64,000 nucleotides of DNA from Calothrix sp. NIES-2100 (GTDB lineage Bacteria; Cyanobacteriota; Cyanobacteriia; Cyanobacteriales; Nostocaceae): NCBI RefSeq assembly GCF_002368195.1, contig NZ_AP018178.1:8886645-8950644 (forward strand), in the 5' to 3' direction. A program made the translations under genes and the position numbers. Numbering within the stretch: position 1 is the first letter of the stretch; every line of letters starts with the position of its first letter. Positions 8,281-16,499 of the stretch are shown one piece after another. Below the pieces are notes generated by a model. The model worked only from the letters and a program-made list of their open reading frames with translations. It did not search any database and was not told the origin of the DNA.

Positions 8281-9543
8281 TTAAGCAAATATTCCTGCAA
8301 AAAAATCAAGAGTCTCCTTCAAGGCTTTGATAAAAATATCAATTTCCTCACGGGTATTGTAGAAATATAAACTTGCCCGTGCGGTTCCCGCTACATTTAA
8401 GTAACGGTGTAATGGTTGAGTGCAGTGATGTCCAGAACGGATGGCAACGCCTTCTTGATCTAATAATGTAGATAGGTCATTTGCATGAACATCTGTTACG
8501 GTAAACGAGGCTAAAGCGGCTCTACCTTCACCATTAGCATCCGGTTTCGGCCCGTAAATTTGAACTTGGGGAATTTGCGCTAATTGTTGGAACAAATAAG
8601 CTGTTAATTCGGCTTCATAAGCATGGATTTTATCCATACCTATATTAGTAAGATAATCGATTGCTGCACCGAGCGCGATCGCTTCCCCAATTGCTGGCGT
8701 ACCCGCTTCAAATTTATGGGGTAATTCCGCATAGGTGGAATGATCTAAATATACTTCAGCAATCATCTCACCACCACCAAAAAATGGCGGCATAGATTCT
8801 AACAGTTCTAATTTGCCATACAAAAAGCCTATCCCCGTCGGGGCACACATTTTATGCCCAGAGGCGACTAACCAATCACAGTCTATTGCTTGCACATCGA
8901 TATGCATATGAGGCACACTTTGGCAAGCATCCATTAAGAATTTCGCACCGTATCTGTGAGCGATCGCAGCTATTTCTTTCACTGGATTTATACAACCCAA
9001 GGTGTTAGAAACATGAACTACTGACACTAATTTAGTTTTATCAGAAATTAGTGTTTTGAACTGTTCAAAATCAAAAGTTTGTTCTGGAGTCAGTTCAACA
9101 AATTTGAGTACCGCACCCGTTTTTTGTGCCACAAATTGCCAAGGAACTATATTACTGTGGTGTTCCATCACCGACAGAATAATTTCATCTCCTGGCTGCA
9201 AATTATTCATTCCCCAGCTATACGCCACCAAGTTAATCGCTTCACTCGCGTTGCGGGTGTAGACAATTTCTTGACGCGATGCAGCATTAATAAATTTGGC
9301 AACTTTATCTCTAGCGCCTTCATAAGCATCAGTAGCTTGAGCGCTGAGAATATGCGCGCCTCGATGGACGTTAGCATTATACTTTTCGTAATAATCTCGC
9401 AGGGTATTTAACACCTGGAGAGGTTTTTGGGAAGTAGCCGCATTATCTAGGTAAACTAAGGGTTTACCGTTGACTTCTTGATGCAAAATCGGGAAGTCAG
9501 CGCGAACTAAATCGGCTAGAGTTTTGGTAGAAGTAAAAGTCAT
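8281..9543 (-). CDS. sufS: Cysteine desulfurase SufS
   Basis: This PLP enzyme takes sulfur from cysteine for Fe-S cluster assembly. The 420 residues match the usual SufS length. PLP-binding Lys231 is in ASGHKMCAPTGIGFLYG, the His pair is in MEHHSNIVPW, and the active-site Cys374 is in RSGHHCTQPLH, the group II (SufS) context. It is the last gene of sufB-sufC-sufD-sufS, separated from sufD by 31 bp of heptamer repeat. The start ATG at 9543 is followed directly by a coherent N-terminus. Control is expected from SufR through the sufB promoter. Confidence 0.95.
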   Translation of the reverse strand: MTFTSTKTLADLVRADFPILHQEVNGKPLVYLDNAATSQKPLQVLNTLRDYYEKYNANVHRGAHILSAQATDAYEGARDKVAKFINAASRQEIVYTRNASEAINLVAYSWGMNNLQPGDEIILSVMEHHSNIVPWQFVAQKTGAVLKFVELTPEQTFDFEQFKTLISDKTKLVSVVHVSNTLGCINPVKEIAAIAHRYGAKFLMDACQSVPHMHIDVQAIDCDWLVASGHKMCAPTGIGFLYGKLELLESMPPFFGGGEMIAEVYLDHSTYAELPHKFEAGTPAIGEAIALGAAIDYLTNIGMDKIHAYEAELTAYLFQQLAQIPQVQIYGPKPDANGEGRAALASFTVTDVHANDLSTLLDQEGVAIRSGHHCTQPLHRYLNVAGTARASLYFYNTREEIDIFIKALKETLDFFAGIFA

Positions 9544-9550
9544 TGGTGAT

Positions 9551-9588
9551 TAGTCATTTGTCATTTGTCATTTGTCATTTGTCATTGG
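9551..9588. repeat. STRR heptamer array between sufD and sufS
   Basis: About five copies of TCATTTG (CAAATGA on the minus strand) fill the spacer. They overlap the sufD end: the last sufD codons (N-D-K-stop) are written in the heptamer. Confidence 0.85.
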
Positions 9589-10909
9589 ATGACTTAAGAC
9601 TATTGACTGTGGTTAATAGGCTTTGTCGCAGGGAAGCAACGGGTATTTTATTGATGATTTCGGCAGCAAAAGCGTTAATTAACAAATTCCGGGCAGCATT
9701 TTCATCAATGCCCCGACTTTGGAGATAGAATATTTCATCATCCTCCAACTGGCTAACAGTAGCACCGTGAGCGCACTTCACATTATCTGCGGTAATTTCC
9801 AGTTGAGGTTTGGTATCAACTCTCGCTTTAGATGATAGTAGCAAATTCCGGTTTAATTGGGCTGCGTTTGTTAGCTGTGCTGGCTTAGGAACAAAAACCT
9901 TACCGTTGAATACTGCATGAGCGCGATCGCCTACAATACACTTATGCAATTGTTCACTTTTACCATAGGGATGATTCAGCGCGATCGCACTGTGAGTATC
10001 CGCTAACTGATTACCAAAAATCATCGTCAAACCGTTGAGTGTCGTTTCCGTTTGCTCACCAGTTTGTAAAACCTCTAAATTATGGCGTGACAGCTTCCCA
10101 CCAAAACTAATCGCGTTACAAGTATAGCGACTATCACGCGCCTGAGCGATCGCAGTTTTCCCAATATGAAAAGCCTCTCCACCTTCCCGCTCAACCCTAG
10201 TGTGACTCACTTCGGCATTCTCAGCCACCCAAATCTCCGTCACCGCATTCGTAAAGTAAACTCCCCCCTCTGCGCCTCTGCGGTTCCTATACTCTTCCAC
10301 CAAAGTCACCTGAGAACCACTTTCCGCCACCACCAAACAACGCGGCTGAGAAATCGTCGCTTCTTCCCCAGCAACAGCAACAAACAACAAATGAATTGGT
10401 GTTTCAACGACTACATTCTTTCTCACCAATACCACTGCCACATCAGCCAACCCAGCAGTATTCAGCGCCGTAAAAACTTCTTGCGCTCCCTCAGCTTTAG
10501 CCAAATACTTGCTAACATTTTCCTGTACCTCAGCCGATAAAGCTGTCAAATTTCCGACAACCACACCTTGAGGTAAATCAATAGCTGACAACTCTGGCGC
10601 ATACACACCATTAACAAACACCAAGCGACTATTCGCCGCTTCTGGTAAAGCAAACGCCGAAATATCAGTCGGAATTTGCTTCCCTAGCTGAAATTCCACC
10701 TTGCGCAACCCTGACAAATCAGTAAAGCGCCATTCTTCCTCGCGGGTGGTAGGGATATTCGCATGACGAACCCCATCAGCAGCACCTTGACGTAAACCTT
10801 CTAACCAACTTGCTGCTTTTTGGGTAGTTACCTGTGCTAATAACCCAGTTAAATCCTCATCCTTATCCAACAAATTAGCAATAGAACTGGGAGAAACTTG
10901 AATAGTCAT
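9575..10909 (-). CDS. sufD: Fe-S cluster assembly protein SufD
   Basis: Scaffold component of the SufBC2D complex, 444 residues. The C-terminal half has the right-handed beta-helix character of SufB/SufD, with NLEVLQTGEQTETTLNGL and LNRNLLLSSKARVDTKPQLEI. The conserved ending CAHGATVSQLEDDEIFYLQSRGI is present. Its ATG overlaps the sufC stop by one base (TAATG), indicating translational coupling. The final residues and the stop come from the heptamer repeat at 9551-9588, so the C-terminus was probably altered by repeat expansion; the conserved core is intact. Confidence 0.95.
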   Translation of the reverse strand: MTIQVSPSSIANLLDKDEDLTGLLAQVTTQKAASWLEGLRQGAADGVRHANIPTTREEEWRFTDLSGLRKVEFQLGKQIPTDISAFALPEAANSRLVFVNGVYAPELSAIDLPQGVVVGNLTALSAEVQENVSKYLAKAEGAQEVFTALNTAGLADVAVVLVRKNVVVETPIHLLFVAVAGEEATISQPRCLVVAESGSQVTLVEEYRNRRGAEGGVYFTNAVTEIWVAENAEVSHTRVEREGGEAFHIGKTAIAQARDSRYTCNAISFGGKLSRHNLEVLQTGEQTETTLNGLTMIFGNQLADTHSAIALNHPYGKSEQLHKCIVGDRAHAVFNGKVFVPKPAQLTNAAQLNRNLLLSSKARVDTKPQLEITADNVKCAHGATVSQLEDDEIFYLQSRGIDENAARNLLINAFAAEIINKIPVASLRQSLLTTVNSLKSSNDK

Positions 10910-11697
10910 TACACACCCACCTCAACCGCATCTGCTTCCAACACCCAGTCATAACCGCGAGACTCCAACTCTAGCGCCAATTCCTTACCACCGCTGGTGA
11001 GAATCCGCCCATGCGCCATCACATGGACAAAGTCGGGCACAATATAGTCGAGTAACCGCTGGTAGTGGGTAATCAAAATTGTGGCATTTTCTGGACTTGC
11101 CAGATGGTTTACACCACCAGCTACAATCTTGAGAGCATCAATATCCAAACCCGAATCGGTTTCATCCAAAATTGCTAACTTCGGTTCTAGCAGCGCCATT
11201 TGCAAAATTTCATTGCGCTTTTTCTCACCACCAGAAAACCCTTCATTCACACTGCGGTTGAGGAAAGATGGATTCATCTTCACCACTTCCAACTTTGACT
11301 CTACCAAATCGTCAAAATCAAAAGCATCCAATTCTTCTAAACCCTGTGCTTTGCGACGAGAATTATAAGCCACCCGCAAGAAATCTAAATTGCTGACACC
11401 AGGAATTTCTAAAGGATATTGAAACGCTAAAAATACACCAGTTCTGGCGCGTTCCTCTGGTTCCAATTCCAGCAGATTTTGTCCTTGAAAAATTACCTCG
11501 CCACCAGTCACCTGATATGCTGGATGTCCGGCTAACACCTTAGAAAACGTACTTTTACCAGAACCATTCGGCCCCATAATCGCATGAATTTCGCCGGCAC
11601 GAACTTCCAGATTCACACCTTTAAGAATCGGCGTTCCATCAACTGTAGCTGTCAGATCCTTAACTGACAGCACAACTTCACTATTTTCAATAATCAT
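10909..11697 (-). CDS. sufC: Fe-S assembly ATPase SufC
   Basis: ABC-type ATPase of the SufBC2D complex, 262 residues from the ATG at 11697. I reject the longer frame to 11784 because its first 29 residues (RRREERKERKKERE...) are translated purine repeat. Motifs: Walker A GPNGSGKST, signature GFSGGEKKR, Walker B LAILDETDSGLD and H-loop ILITHYQR. The purine-rich run GAGAGAAG just before the ATG can serve as ribosome site. A 113-bp spacer of low-complexity repeat separates it from sufB. Confidence 0.95.
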   Translation of the reverse strand: MIIENSEVVLSVKDLTATVDGTPILKGVNLEVRAGEIHAIMGPNGSGKSTFSKVLAGHPAYQVTGGEVIFQGQNLLELEPEERARTGVFLAFQYPLEIPGVSNLDFLRVAYNSRRKAQGLEELDAFDFDDLVESKLEVVKMNPSFLNRSVNEGFSGGEKKRNEILQMALLEPKLAILDETDSGLDIDALKIVAGGVNHLASPENATILITHYQRLLDYIVPDFVHVMAHGRILTSGGKELALELESRGYDWVLEADAVEVGV

Positions 11698-11810
11698 CTT
11701 CTCTCTCTTCTCTCTCTCTTTCTTTCTTTCTTTGCGCTCTTCGCGCCTTCGCGGTTCGTTAATATTTTTTAACCACAAAGACACGAAGAAACGAAGGTAA
11801 ATTATCTAGA
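11698..11810. repeat. Low-complexity spacer between sufB and sufC
   Basis: Pyrimidine-rich TCTCTCTTTC runs (plus strand 11698-11731), then sequence of the type GCGCTCTTCGCGCCTTCGCGG, then CCACAAAGACACGAAG. The last two are recurrent intergenic strings in Nostocales genomes. Confidence 0.6.
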
Positions 11811-13250
11811 TTATCCAACTGAACCTTCCAACTTCAGGCTCAATAACTTATCAGCTTCCACCGCAAATTCCATCGGTAGCTGATTAAATACATCCTTACA
11901 GAAGCCGCTAATCATCATCGAAATAGCATCTTCTGGGGAAATACCTCTTTGCGCAAAGTAGAATAGCTGATCTTCGCCAATCTTCGATGTAGAAGCTTCA
12001 TGCTCTACTTTCGCAGTATTATTTTGTACCTGAATATATGGGAAAGTATTGGCATGAGCATTATCGCCAATGAGCATCGAGTCGCACTGAGAATAGTTTC
12101 TCGCGCCTTGGGCTTTCGGGTTAACTTTTACCAAACCGCGATAGCTGTTACTAGAGTTACCAGCAGAGATTCCCTTAGAAATAATTGTGCTGCGAGTATT
12201 TTTCCCAATATGAATCATCTTGGTACCGGTGTCAGCTTGCTGCATATTATTTGTCAGCGCCACCGAGTAAAATTCACCCACAGAGTTATCACCAACCAAC
12301 ACGCAGCTAGGATACTTCCAAGTAATTGCTGAACCTGTTTCTACTTGCGTCCAGGAAATCTTGGAATTCACACCTTGACACAAACCGCGCTTGGTGACGA
12401 AGTTATAAATCCCACCTTTGCCGTTAGCATCACCAGCGTACCAGTTTTGCACTGTGGAGTATTTGATTTCCGCGTTATCCAGCGCCACAAGTTCAACAAC
12501 AGCCGCGTGGAGTTGGTTGCTGTCGTACATTGGTGCTGTACAACCTTCCAGGTAGGAAACATAGCTACCTTCTTCAGCCACAATCAATGTGCGCTCAAAT
12601 TGTCCCGTATCACCAGAGTTGATGCGGAAGTAGGTAGAAAGTTCCATCGGGCATTTTACGCCTTTAGGAATATAGACAAAAGAACCATCAGTGAATACAG
12701 CAGCGTTCAAAGCCGCAAAGTAATTGTCAGCTACTGGAACAACGCTACCCAGATATTTTTTGATCAGTTCTGGGTGTTCCTGCAATGCTTCGGAAATGGA
12801 ACAGAAAATTACGCCATCCTTAGCCAGCTTTTCCTTAAATGTAGTAGCGATGGAAACGCTATCGAAAATTGCATCAACGGCGACATTTGCTAGACGCTTT
12901 TGTTCAGTTAGGGGAATACCTAGCTTTTCAAAGGTTTCTAGCAGGGTGGGATCAACCTCATCCAAACTTTCCAGCTTTTGTTTTTTCTGTTTCGGCGCGG
13001 AATAGTAGATGATATCCTGGTAATTTATTGGTGGATACTTGACATTAGGCCAAGTAGGTTCTGTCATTCTCTGCCACTGGCGATACGCTCTGAGGCGAAA
13101 CTCCAGCATGAATTCCGGCTCGTTCTTCTTGGCGGAGATTAAGCGGATAACGTCCTCGTTTAGTCCACGCGGAATAGTGTCGGCCTCAATATCGGTGATA
13201 AAGCCGTACTTGTAAGGTTGGTTGACTAAGGTTTTGACAGTGGCACTCAT
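11811..13250 (-). CDS. sufB: Fe-S cluster assembly protein SufB
   Basis: Main scaffold of the SufBC2D complex, 479 residues, the expected length. Characteristic blocks include PPINYQDIIYYSAPKQKK, the beta-helix core with YLEGCTAPMYDSNQLHAAVVE, and KGISAGNSSNSYRGLVKV. The conserved Cys in RNYSQCDSMLIGD and the ending HEASTSKIGEDQLFYFAQRGI are also present. It is the first gene of sufBCDS. Its start at 13250 faces sufR across 244 bp that hold two SufR-type operators. Confidence 0.97.
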   Translation of the reverse strand: MSATVKTLVNQPYKYGFITDIEADTIPRGLNEDVIRLISAKKNEPEFMLEFRLRAYRQWQRMTEPTWPNVKYPPINYQDIIYYSAPKQKKQKLESLDEVDPTLLETFEKLGIPLTEQKRLANVAVDAIFDSVSIATTFKEKLAKDGVIFCSISEALQEHPELIKKYLGSVVPVADNYFAALNAAVFTDGSFVYIPKGVKCPMELSTYFRINSGDTGQFERTLIVAEEGSYVSYLEGCTAPMYDSNQLHAAVVELVALDNAEIKYSTVQNWYAGDANGKGGIYNFVTKRGLCQGVNSKISWTQVETGSAITWKYPSCVLVGDNSVGEFYSVALTNNMQQADTGTKMIHIGKNTRSTIISKGISAGNSSNSYRGLVKVNPKAQGARNYSQCDSMLIGDNAHANTFPYIQVQNNTAKVEHEASTSKIGEDQLFYFAQRGISPEDAISMMISGFCKDVFNQLPMEFAVEADKLLSLKLEGSVG

Positions 13251-13373
13251 TAGTAATAATCTCTCGTGTTCGTGGAAATCTCTTTTAAGGATGGGAGACG
13301 GACTTGGTTCTAGCCGATTCCCATCTGGGGTTACAGAGTGGTTACACGGCTGTTAAAATAAGAATGGAGACTA

Positions 13374-13393
13374 AAACAACAACAGTGTTGTTT
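13374..13393. promoter_or_regulatory. SufR-type operator 1
   Basis: AAACAAC-N6-GTTGTTT is a perfect 7+7 inverted repeat (CAAC 13377-13380, GTTG 13387-13390). It matches the CAAC-N6-GTTG site reported for SufR in Synechocystis. It lies in the sufB-sufR divergent promoter region. Confidence 0.8.
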
Positions 13394-13417
13394 AACTTAT
13401 CTTCATTTTACGCTAGA

Positions 13418-13439
13418 TTAACAACAACAATGTTGTTAA
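13418..13439. promoter_or_regulatory. SufR-type operator 2
   Basis: TTAACAAC-N6-GTTGTTAA is a perfect 8+8 inverted repeat with the same CAAC-N6-GTTG core, centred 45 bp from operator 1 and 56-77 bp before the sufR ATG. Confidence 0.8.
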
Positions 13440-13494
13440 AGTCAAATTTTCAAAAAAATTTTTTGGGACGTTCGCGCAGCGTCTAGCAGAGAAG

Positions 13495-14175
13495 ATGACG
13501 ACTATCCACCAGTCCTCAACGAAGCAAGATATTCTGGAATATCTTCTGAAACACTCACAAGCAACTGCTTTTGAGCTAGCCGAAGTCTTAGATATTAGCC
13601 CCCAGGCGATTCGCCGCCATCTGAAGGATTTGGAGGCAGAAGAGCTAATTTTGTATTCTACGATGGTGCAAGCGGGCATGGGGAGACCGCAGCATGTTTA
13701 TCAACTAAGTTCTTTAGGACGCGATCGCCTGTATCGTCAAGATAGCGATCGCTTGGGTGATAGTTACGGAAATTTTGCTGTTTCCCTGCTTGATACTTTA
13801 GCAGAAACGGTAGGGAAAGACCAAGTTAAGAACATTTTACAAAAACAATGGGAACGCAAAGCCCTGGAATATCGCGATCGCCTCGGTAACGGTTCCTTAA
13901 AAGAACGTGTTGCCCATTTAGTAGAATTTAGAAAAGCTGAAGGCTTCATGGCAGAGTATCATCCTGTAGAGCCTGATGATTCCACAAAGAGCGATCGCTT
14001 TCTCTTCATCGAGCATAAATGTGCTATTTCTAATGTTGCCGAATCTTTTCCTAGCGTTTGCGGTCATGAACTAGAAATGTTCGCCGCCGTCCTCCCCGAT
14101 TGTACAGTAGAGCGCACCCACTGGATTATCAATGGCGAACATCGCTGTGGCTATTTAGTCCAAGCGCGGGACTAG
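13495..14175 (+). CDS. sufR: Iron-sulfur sensing repressor SufR
   Basis: Transcription repressor of sufBCDS and of itself, 226 residues. The N-terminal winged helix (about 9-75) contains ATAFELAEVLDISPQAIRRHLKDLEAE as helix-turn-helix. The C-terminal half has four Cys at 176, 189, 203 and 218, the ligand set expected for the Fe-S cluster of this family. Divergent placement from sufB with two operators between is the standard cyanobacterial arrangement. AGAGAAG just before the ATG is a fair ribosome site. A short dispersed repeat (TTCGCGCAGCGTCT, around 13470) sits in the 5' leader. Confidence 0.93.
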   Translation: MTTIHQSSTKQDILEYLLKHSQATAFELAEVLDISPQAIRRHLKDLEAEELILYSTMVQAGMGRPQHVYQLSSLGRDRLYRQDSDRLGDSYGNFAVSLLDTLAETVGKDQVKNILQKQWERKALEYRDRLGNGSLKERVAHLVEFRKAEGFMAEYHPVEPDDSTKSDRFLFIEHKCAISNVAESFPSVCGHELEMFAAVLPDCTVERTHWIINGEHRCGYLVQARD

Positions 14176-14240
14176 GGACTAGAAGGGGCACAAGGAGGAC
14201 AAGGAAGATATAATGACCACTGAGCACTGACTACTGACCA

Positions 14241-14492
14241 ATGACAAATTCCCCATCAGAACAATTTTTAAGTTTGGAAGAGTCTGCAAAAGTAGATGCA
14301 GCTTTGTTATCTTCTTCAGAAAAGTTTTTAACAAGATTGACAATTTCATCCCTGAAGCTTTTGACACATATTGCCCAAGAAAATGGAGTGACTATAGAAG
14401 AATTAACAACAGCACAGGTAATTGCTTGGTTTGAAAAAGATAGCAAAATTAAGCGAGAACAGGGAATTGAAGCTGCTTATTTAAAGTGGTAA
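14241..14492 (+). CDS. Small hypothetical protein, 83 aa
   Basis: An 83-residue, mainly helical, soluble protein beginning MTNSPSEQFLSLEES and ending EQGIEAAYLKW. No known domain is recognised; the middle LKLLTHIAQENGVTIEELT looks like two amphipathic helices. The ATG lies in a heptamer repeat (TGACCAATGACAAAT) 65 bp after sufR, on the same strand, so readthrough from sufR is possible. Coding support is compositional only: balanced codon use and no odd residues. Confidence 0.6.
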   Translation: MTNSPSEQFLSLEESAKVDAALLSSSEKFLTRLTISSLKLLTHIAQENGVTIEELTTAQVIAWFEKDSKIKREQGIEAAYLKW

Positions 14493-14720
14493 GGTTTTCT
14501 TATTAAACATCTTGACCAACAAACGGCAAGATGACCTCAAAAGACTTGATTTTCCGTTACCAAACACATCTAAATTGACCCTACTGTATTAAATTATCAA
14601 AACTATACAGGATAAGGTTTTTCAGAACATCTTGCAGGTTTTTAAACGTATCTCGGTTTCATGCCCTGTTGGGCTAATAATACCAATATCGCTAGAATGG
14701 TGGGTACAGAAATACGTGCG

Positions 14721-15386
14721 TCACTTTTGAATGACTTGATTAATGCCAACTTCTTCATACTCCACATTTAAAAAATTACTAATATCTTTTCCCAAACAAT
14801 TTTCCTCATTGATGAAATAATTTAAATTAATTATCGTTTTTTTTGATTCCATCATTAGACTAATGCTATTTCCATTTGGAGTTCTCGCACAAATAAGTTT
14901 TGTTATATCCGATAAATTATATTCATAATATTTACTATAAATTCTGATATTATTGAAAAATAAATTTACACCCTTATTAAACACTACAACATTATAATCT
15001 CTAAAAAAGCCACATACATAGCTTTTAAAATAAAAATATTTAGAAATACAAGGTATAGTAATATAGTATAAAGTCAACAAACAAGTTAATATTATTATCT
15101 GAACATCTACATGTTTTGCATAATCTCTTGAATTAAAAATCATTGTAAGTAAATAATATAGCAAGCTATAAACAAAAAAGCTAATTGCGAAAACCGAAAT
15201 CAATAAAAAAGAAGATTTTATTAGTTCTAGAAAAGTATTTATAATAATAGGTTGTTTTAAACTTTTGTTTTTATCAAAGTTTCTTATAATCAATGCCTCC
15301 CCATCATATTCAACATAAGAATAATTGCTTTTAAATTGGTCTATACTTAAGTAGTCATTTAATATATTACTCGTATAATCTTTCAT
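14721..15386 (-). CDS. Unknown AT-rich membrane protein, paralog B
   Basis: A 221-residue protein with a good ribosome site (GAGG 9-12 nt before the ATG). Layout: a soluble start of about 50 residues with YSYVEYDGEALIIRNF, two long hydrophobic helices (about 53-82 and 93-117), then a soluble C-terminal half. That half has CGFFRDYN, the Tyr-rich IRIYSKYYEYNLSDITKLIC, LMMESKKTIINL and FLNVEYEEVG. The same blocks recur in the gene just upstream, so the two are diverged duplicates. Base composition is clearly more AT-rich than the neighbours, which suggests transfer. I do not recognise the family; the beta-rich soluble parts on both sides of the helices might form one domain. Confidence 0.7.
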   Translation of the reverse strand: MKDYTSNILNDYLSIDQFKSNYSYVEYDGEALIIRNFDKNKSLKQPIIINTFLELIKSSFLLISVFAISFFVYSLLYYLLTMIFNSRDYAKHVDVQIIILTCLLTLYYITIPCISKYFYFKSYVCGFFRDYNVVVFNKGVNLFFNNIRIYSKYYEYNLSDITKLICARTPNGNSISLMMESKKTIINLNYFINEENCLGKDISNFLNVEYEEVGINQVIQK

Positions 15387-15460
15387 GTTTTTTTCCTCAG
15401 GGATATTTAAGCAAAATAATTTTTGTATTTTAGCTCTAAAAATATAGAACTAGATATTTA

Positions 15461-16261
15461 TTAATGATGCCCAATTACTTCATATTCTACCTTTAAGAAA
15501 TCACTAATGTTTTTTGCTAATTCATTATCGAAAGGTTCTATCCCATCGATATTACATAAATCAACTACTATTTTTTTAGATTCCATAACTAGCTTAACTT
15601 CATATTTATAATAAATTCTATTCCCTTGATTTTTATTGACTTCACTACTTTTAATACAAAGCACTTTAGATATATCTGATAGCGGATATTCACAACAACT
15701 AGAGCAATTAGTTTTAAATTTAAATCGATAATACTTATTTTCAACAAAGCTTAATGTATTTGAAAGCTTAAAAAAGCCACATGCTCTGTTAATTTTACAA
15801 GGTTTAAATATAAATTTATATAAATTGTATAAACTTAATATTAAGAAAGGTATCATGAATATAGGATTAGTCAGAAAAACATGAAATAATGATCCCAACA
15901 AGGATATCAATAAACGTGCTATGGGTATCAATAATAAGAGTACTATAGGTACAAGCATAGCCATTGAATATATACATATAAATATTATCCCACCTGTAAA
16001 CATAATTGCTCCTAGGATAATTCTCTGTGTTTCTGTCAATTCTTCATATATATTTTTACTTTTATCATTCTCTTTGTCTTCAGAATTTTCTTTACTATCT
16101 ATATCATCAACTTCAGAATTTTCTTTACTATCTATATCAGTTTTATCATCTTTGTAATCTTTAATAATTAACTCATTATCGTTCATCTCAAGATAATTGT
16201 ATTCAGATAAATGCTTATTAATACTAATATTGTATTTTTTAAGATTTACTGTATATTTCAT
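15461..16261 (-). CDS. Unknown AT-rich membrane protein, paralog A
   Basis: 266 residues. It has the plan of its downstream neighbour: YNYLEMNDNELIIKDYKDD at the start, hydrophobic helices at about 84-125 and 130-152, then CGFFKLSN, YPLSDISKVLC, LVMESKKIVVDL and ISDFLKVEYEVIG. It differs by an acidic insertion (about 40-70) that contains an 11-residue tandem repeat (DIDSKENSEVD). A CxxCC motif (NCSSCCEY) precedes the SDIS block. Codon use is very AT-rich. The gap to the next gene is 74 bp on the same strand, so a two-gene operon is likely. Function unknown. Confidence 0.7.
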   Translation of the reverse strand: MKYTVNLKKYNISINKHLSEYNYLEMNDNELIIKDYKDDKTDIDSKENSEVDDIDSKENSEDKENDKSKNIYEELTETQRIILGAIMFTGGIIFICIYSMAMLVPIVLLLLIPIARLLISLLGSLFHVFLTNPIFMIPFLILSLYNLYKFIFKPCKINRACGFFKLSNTLSFVENKYYRFKFKTNCSSCCEYPLSDISKVLCIKSSEVNKNQGNRIYYKYEVKLVMESKKIVVDLCNIDGIEPFDNELAKNISDFLKVEYEVIGHH

Positions 16262-16499
16262 CTTTGTTTTTCAAAAATTACTACAATATATTGATATAGT
16301 ACAACTATAAGATATTCTTTCGCTAAAATTTATAAATTAAAGTTAATTTCTGAACTGGAATTTGAACCATATTAATTAACAACTAAATACAGAATTTAAT
16401 CTCATCAAAACTCTGCGTACCTTGGCGTTGACTCCGCGTGAATCTGCGTTTAAAAATTAATTATCCCCTTCTCTACTCACAGAGAAAGGGATAAATTCC

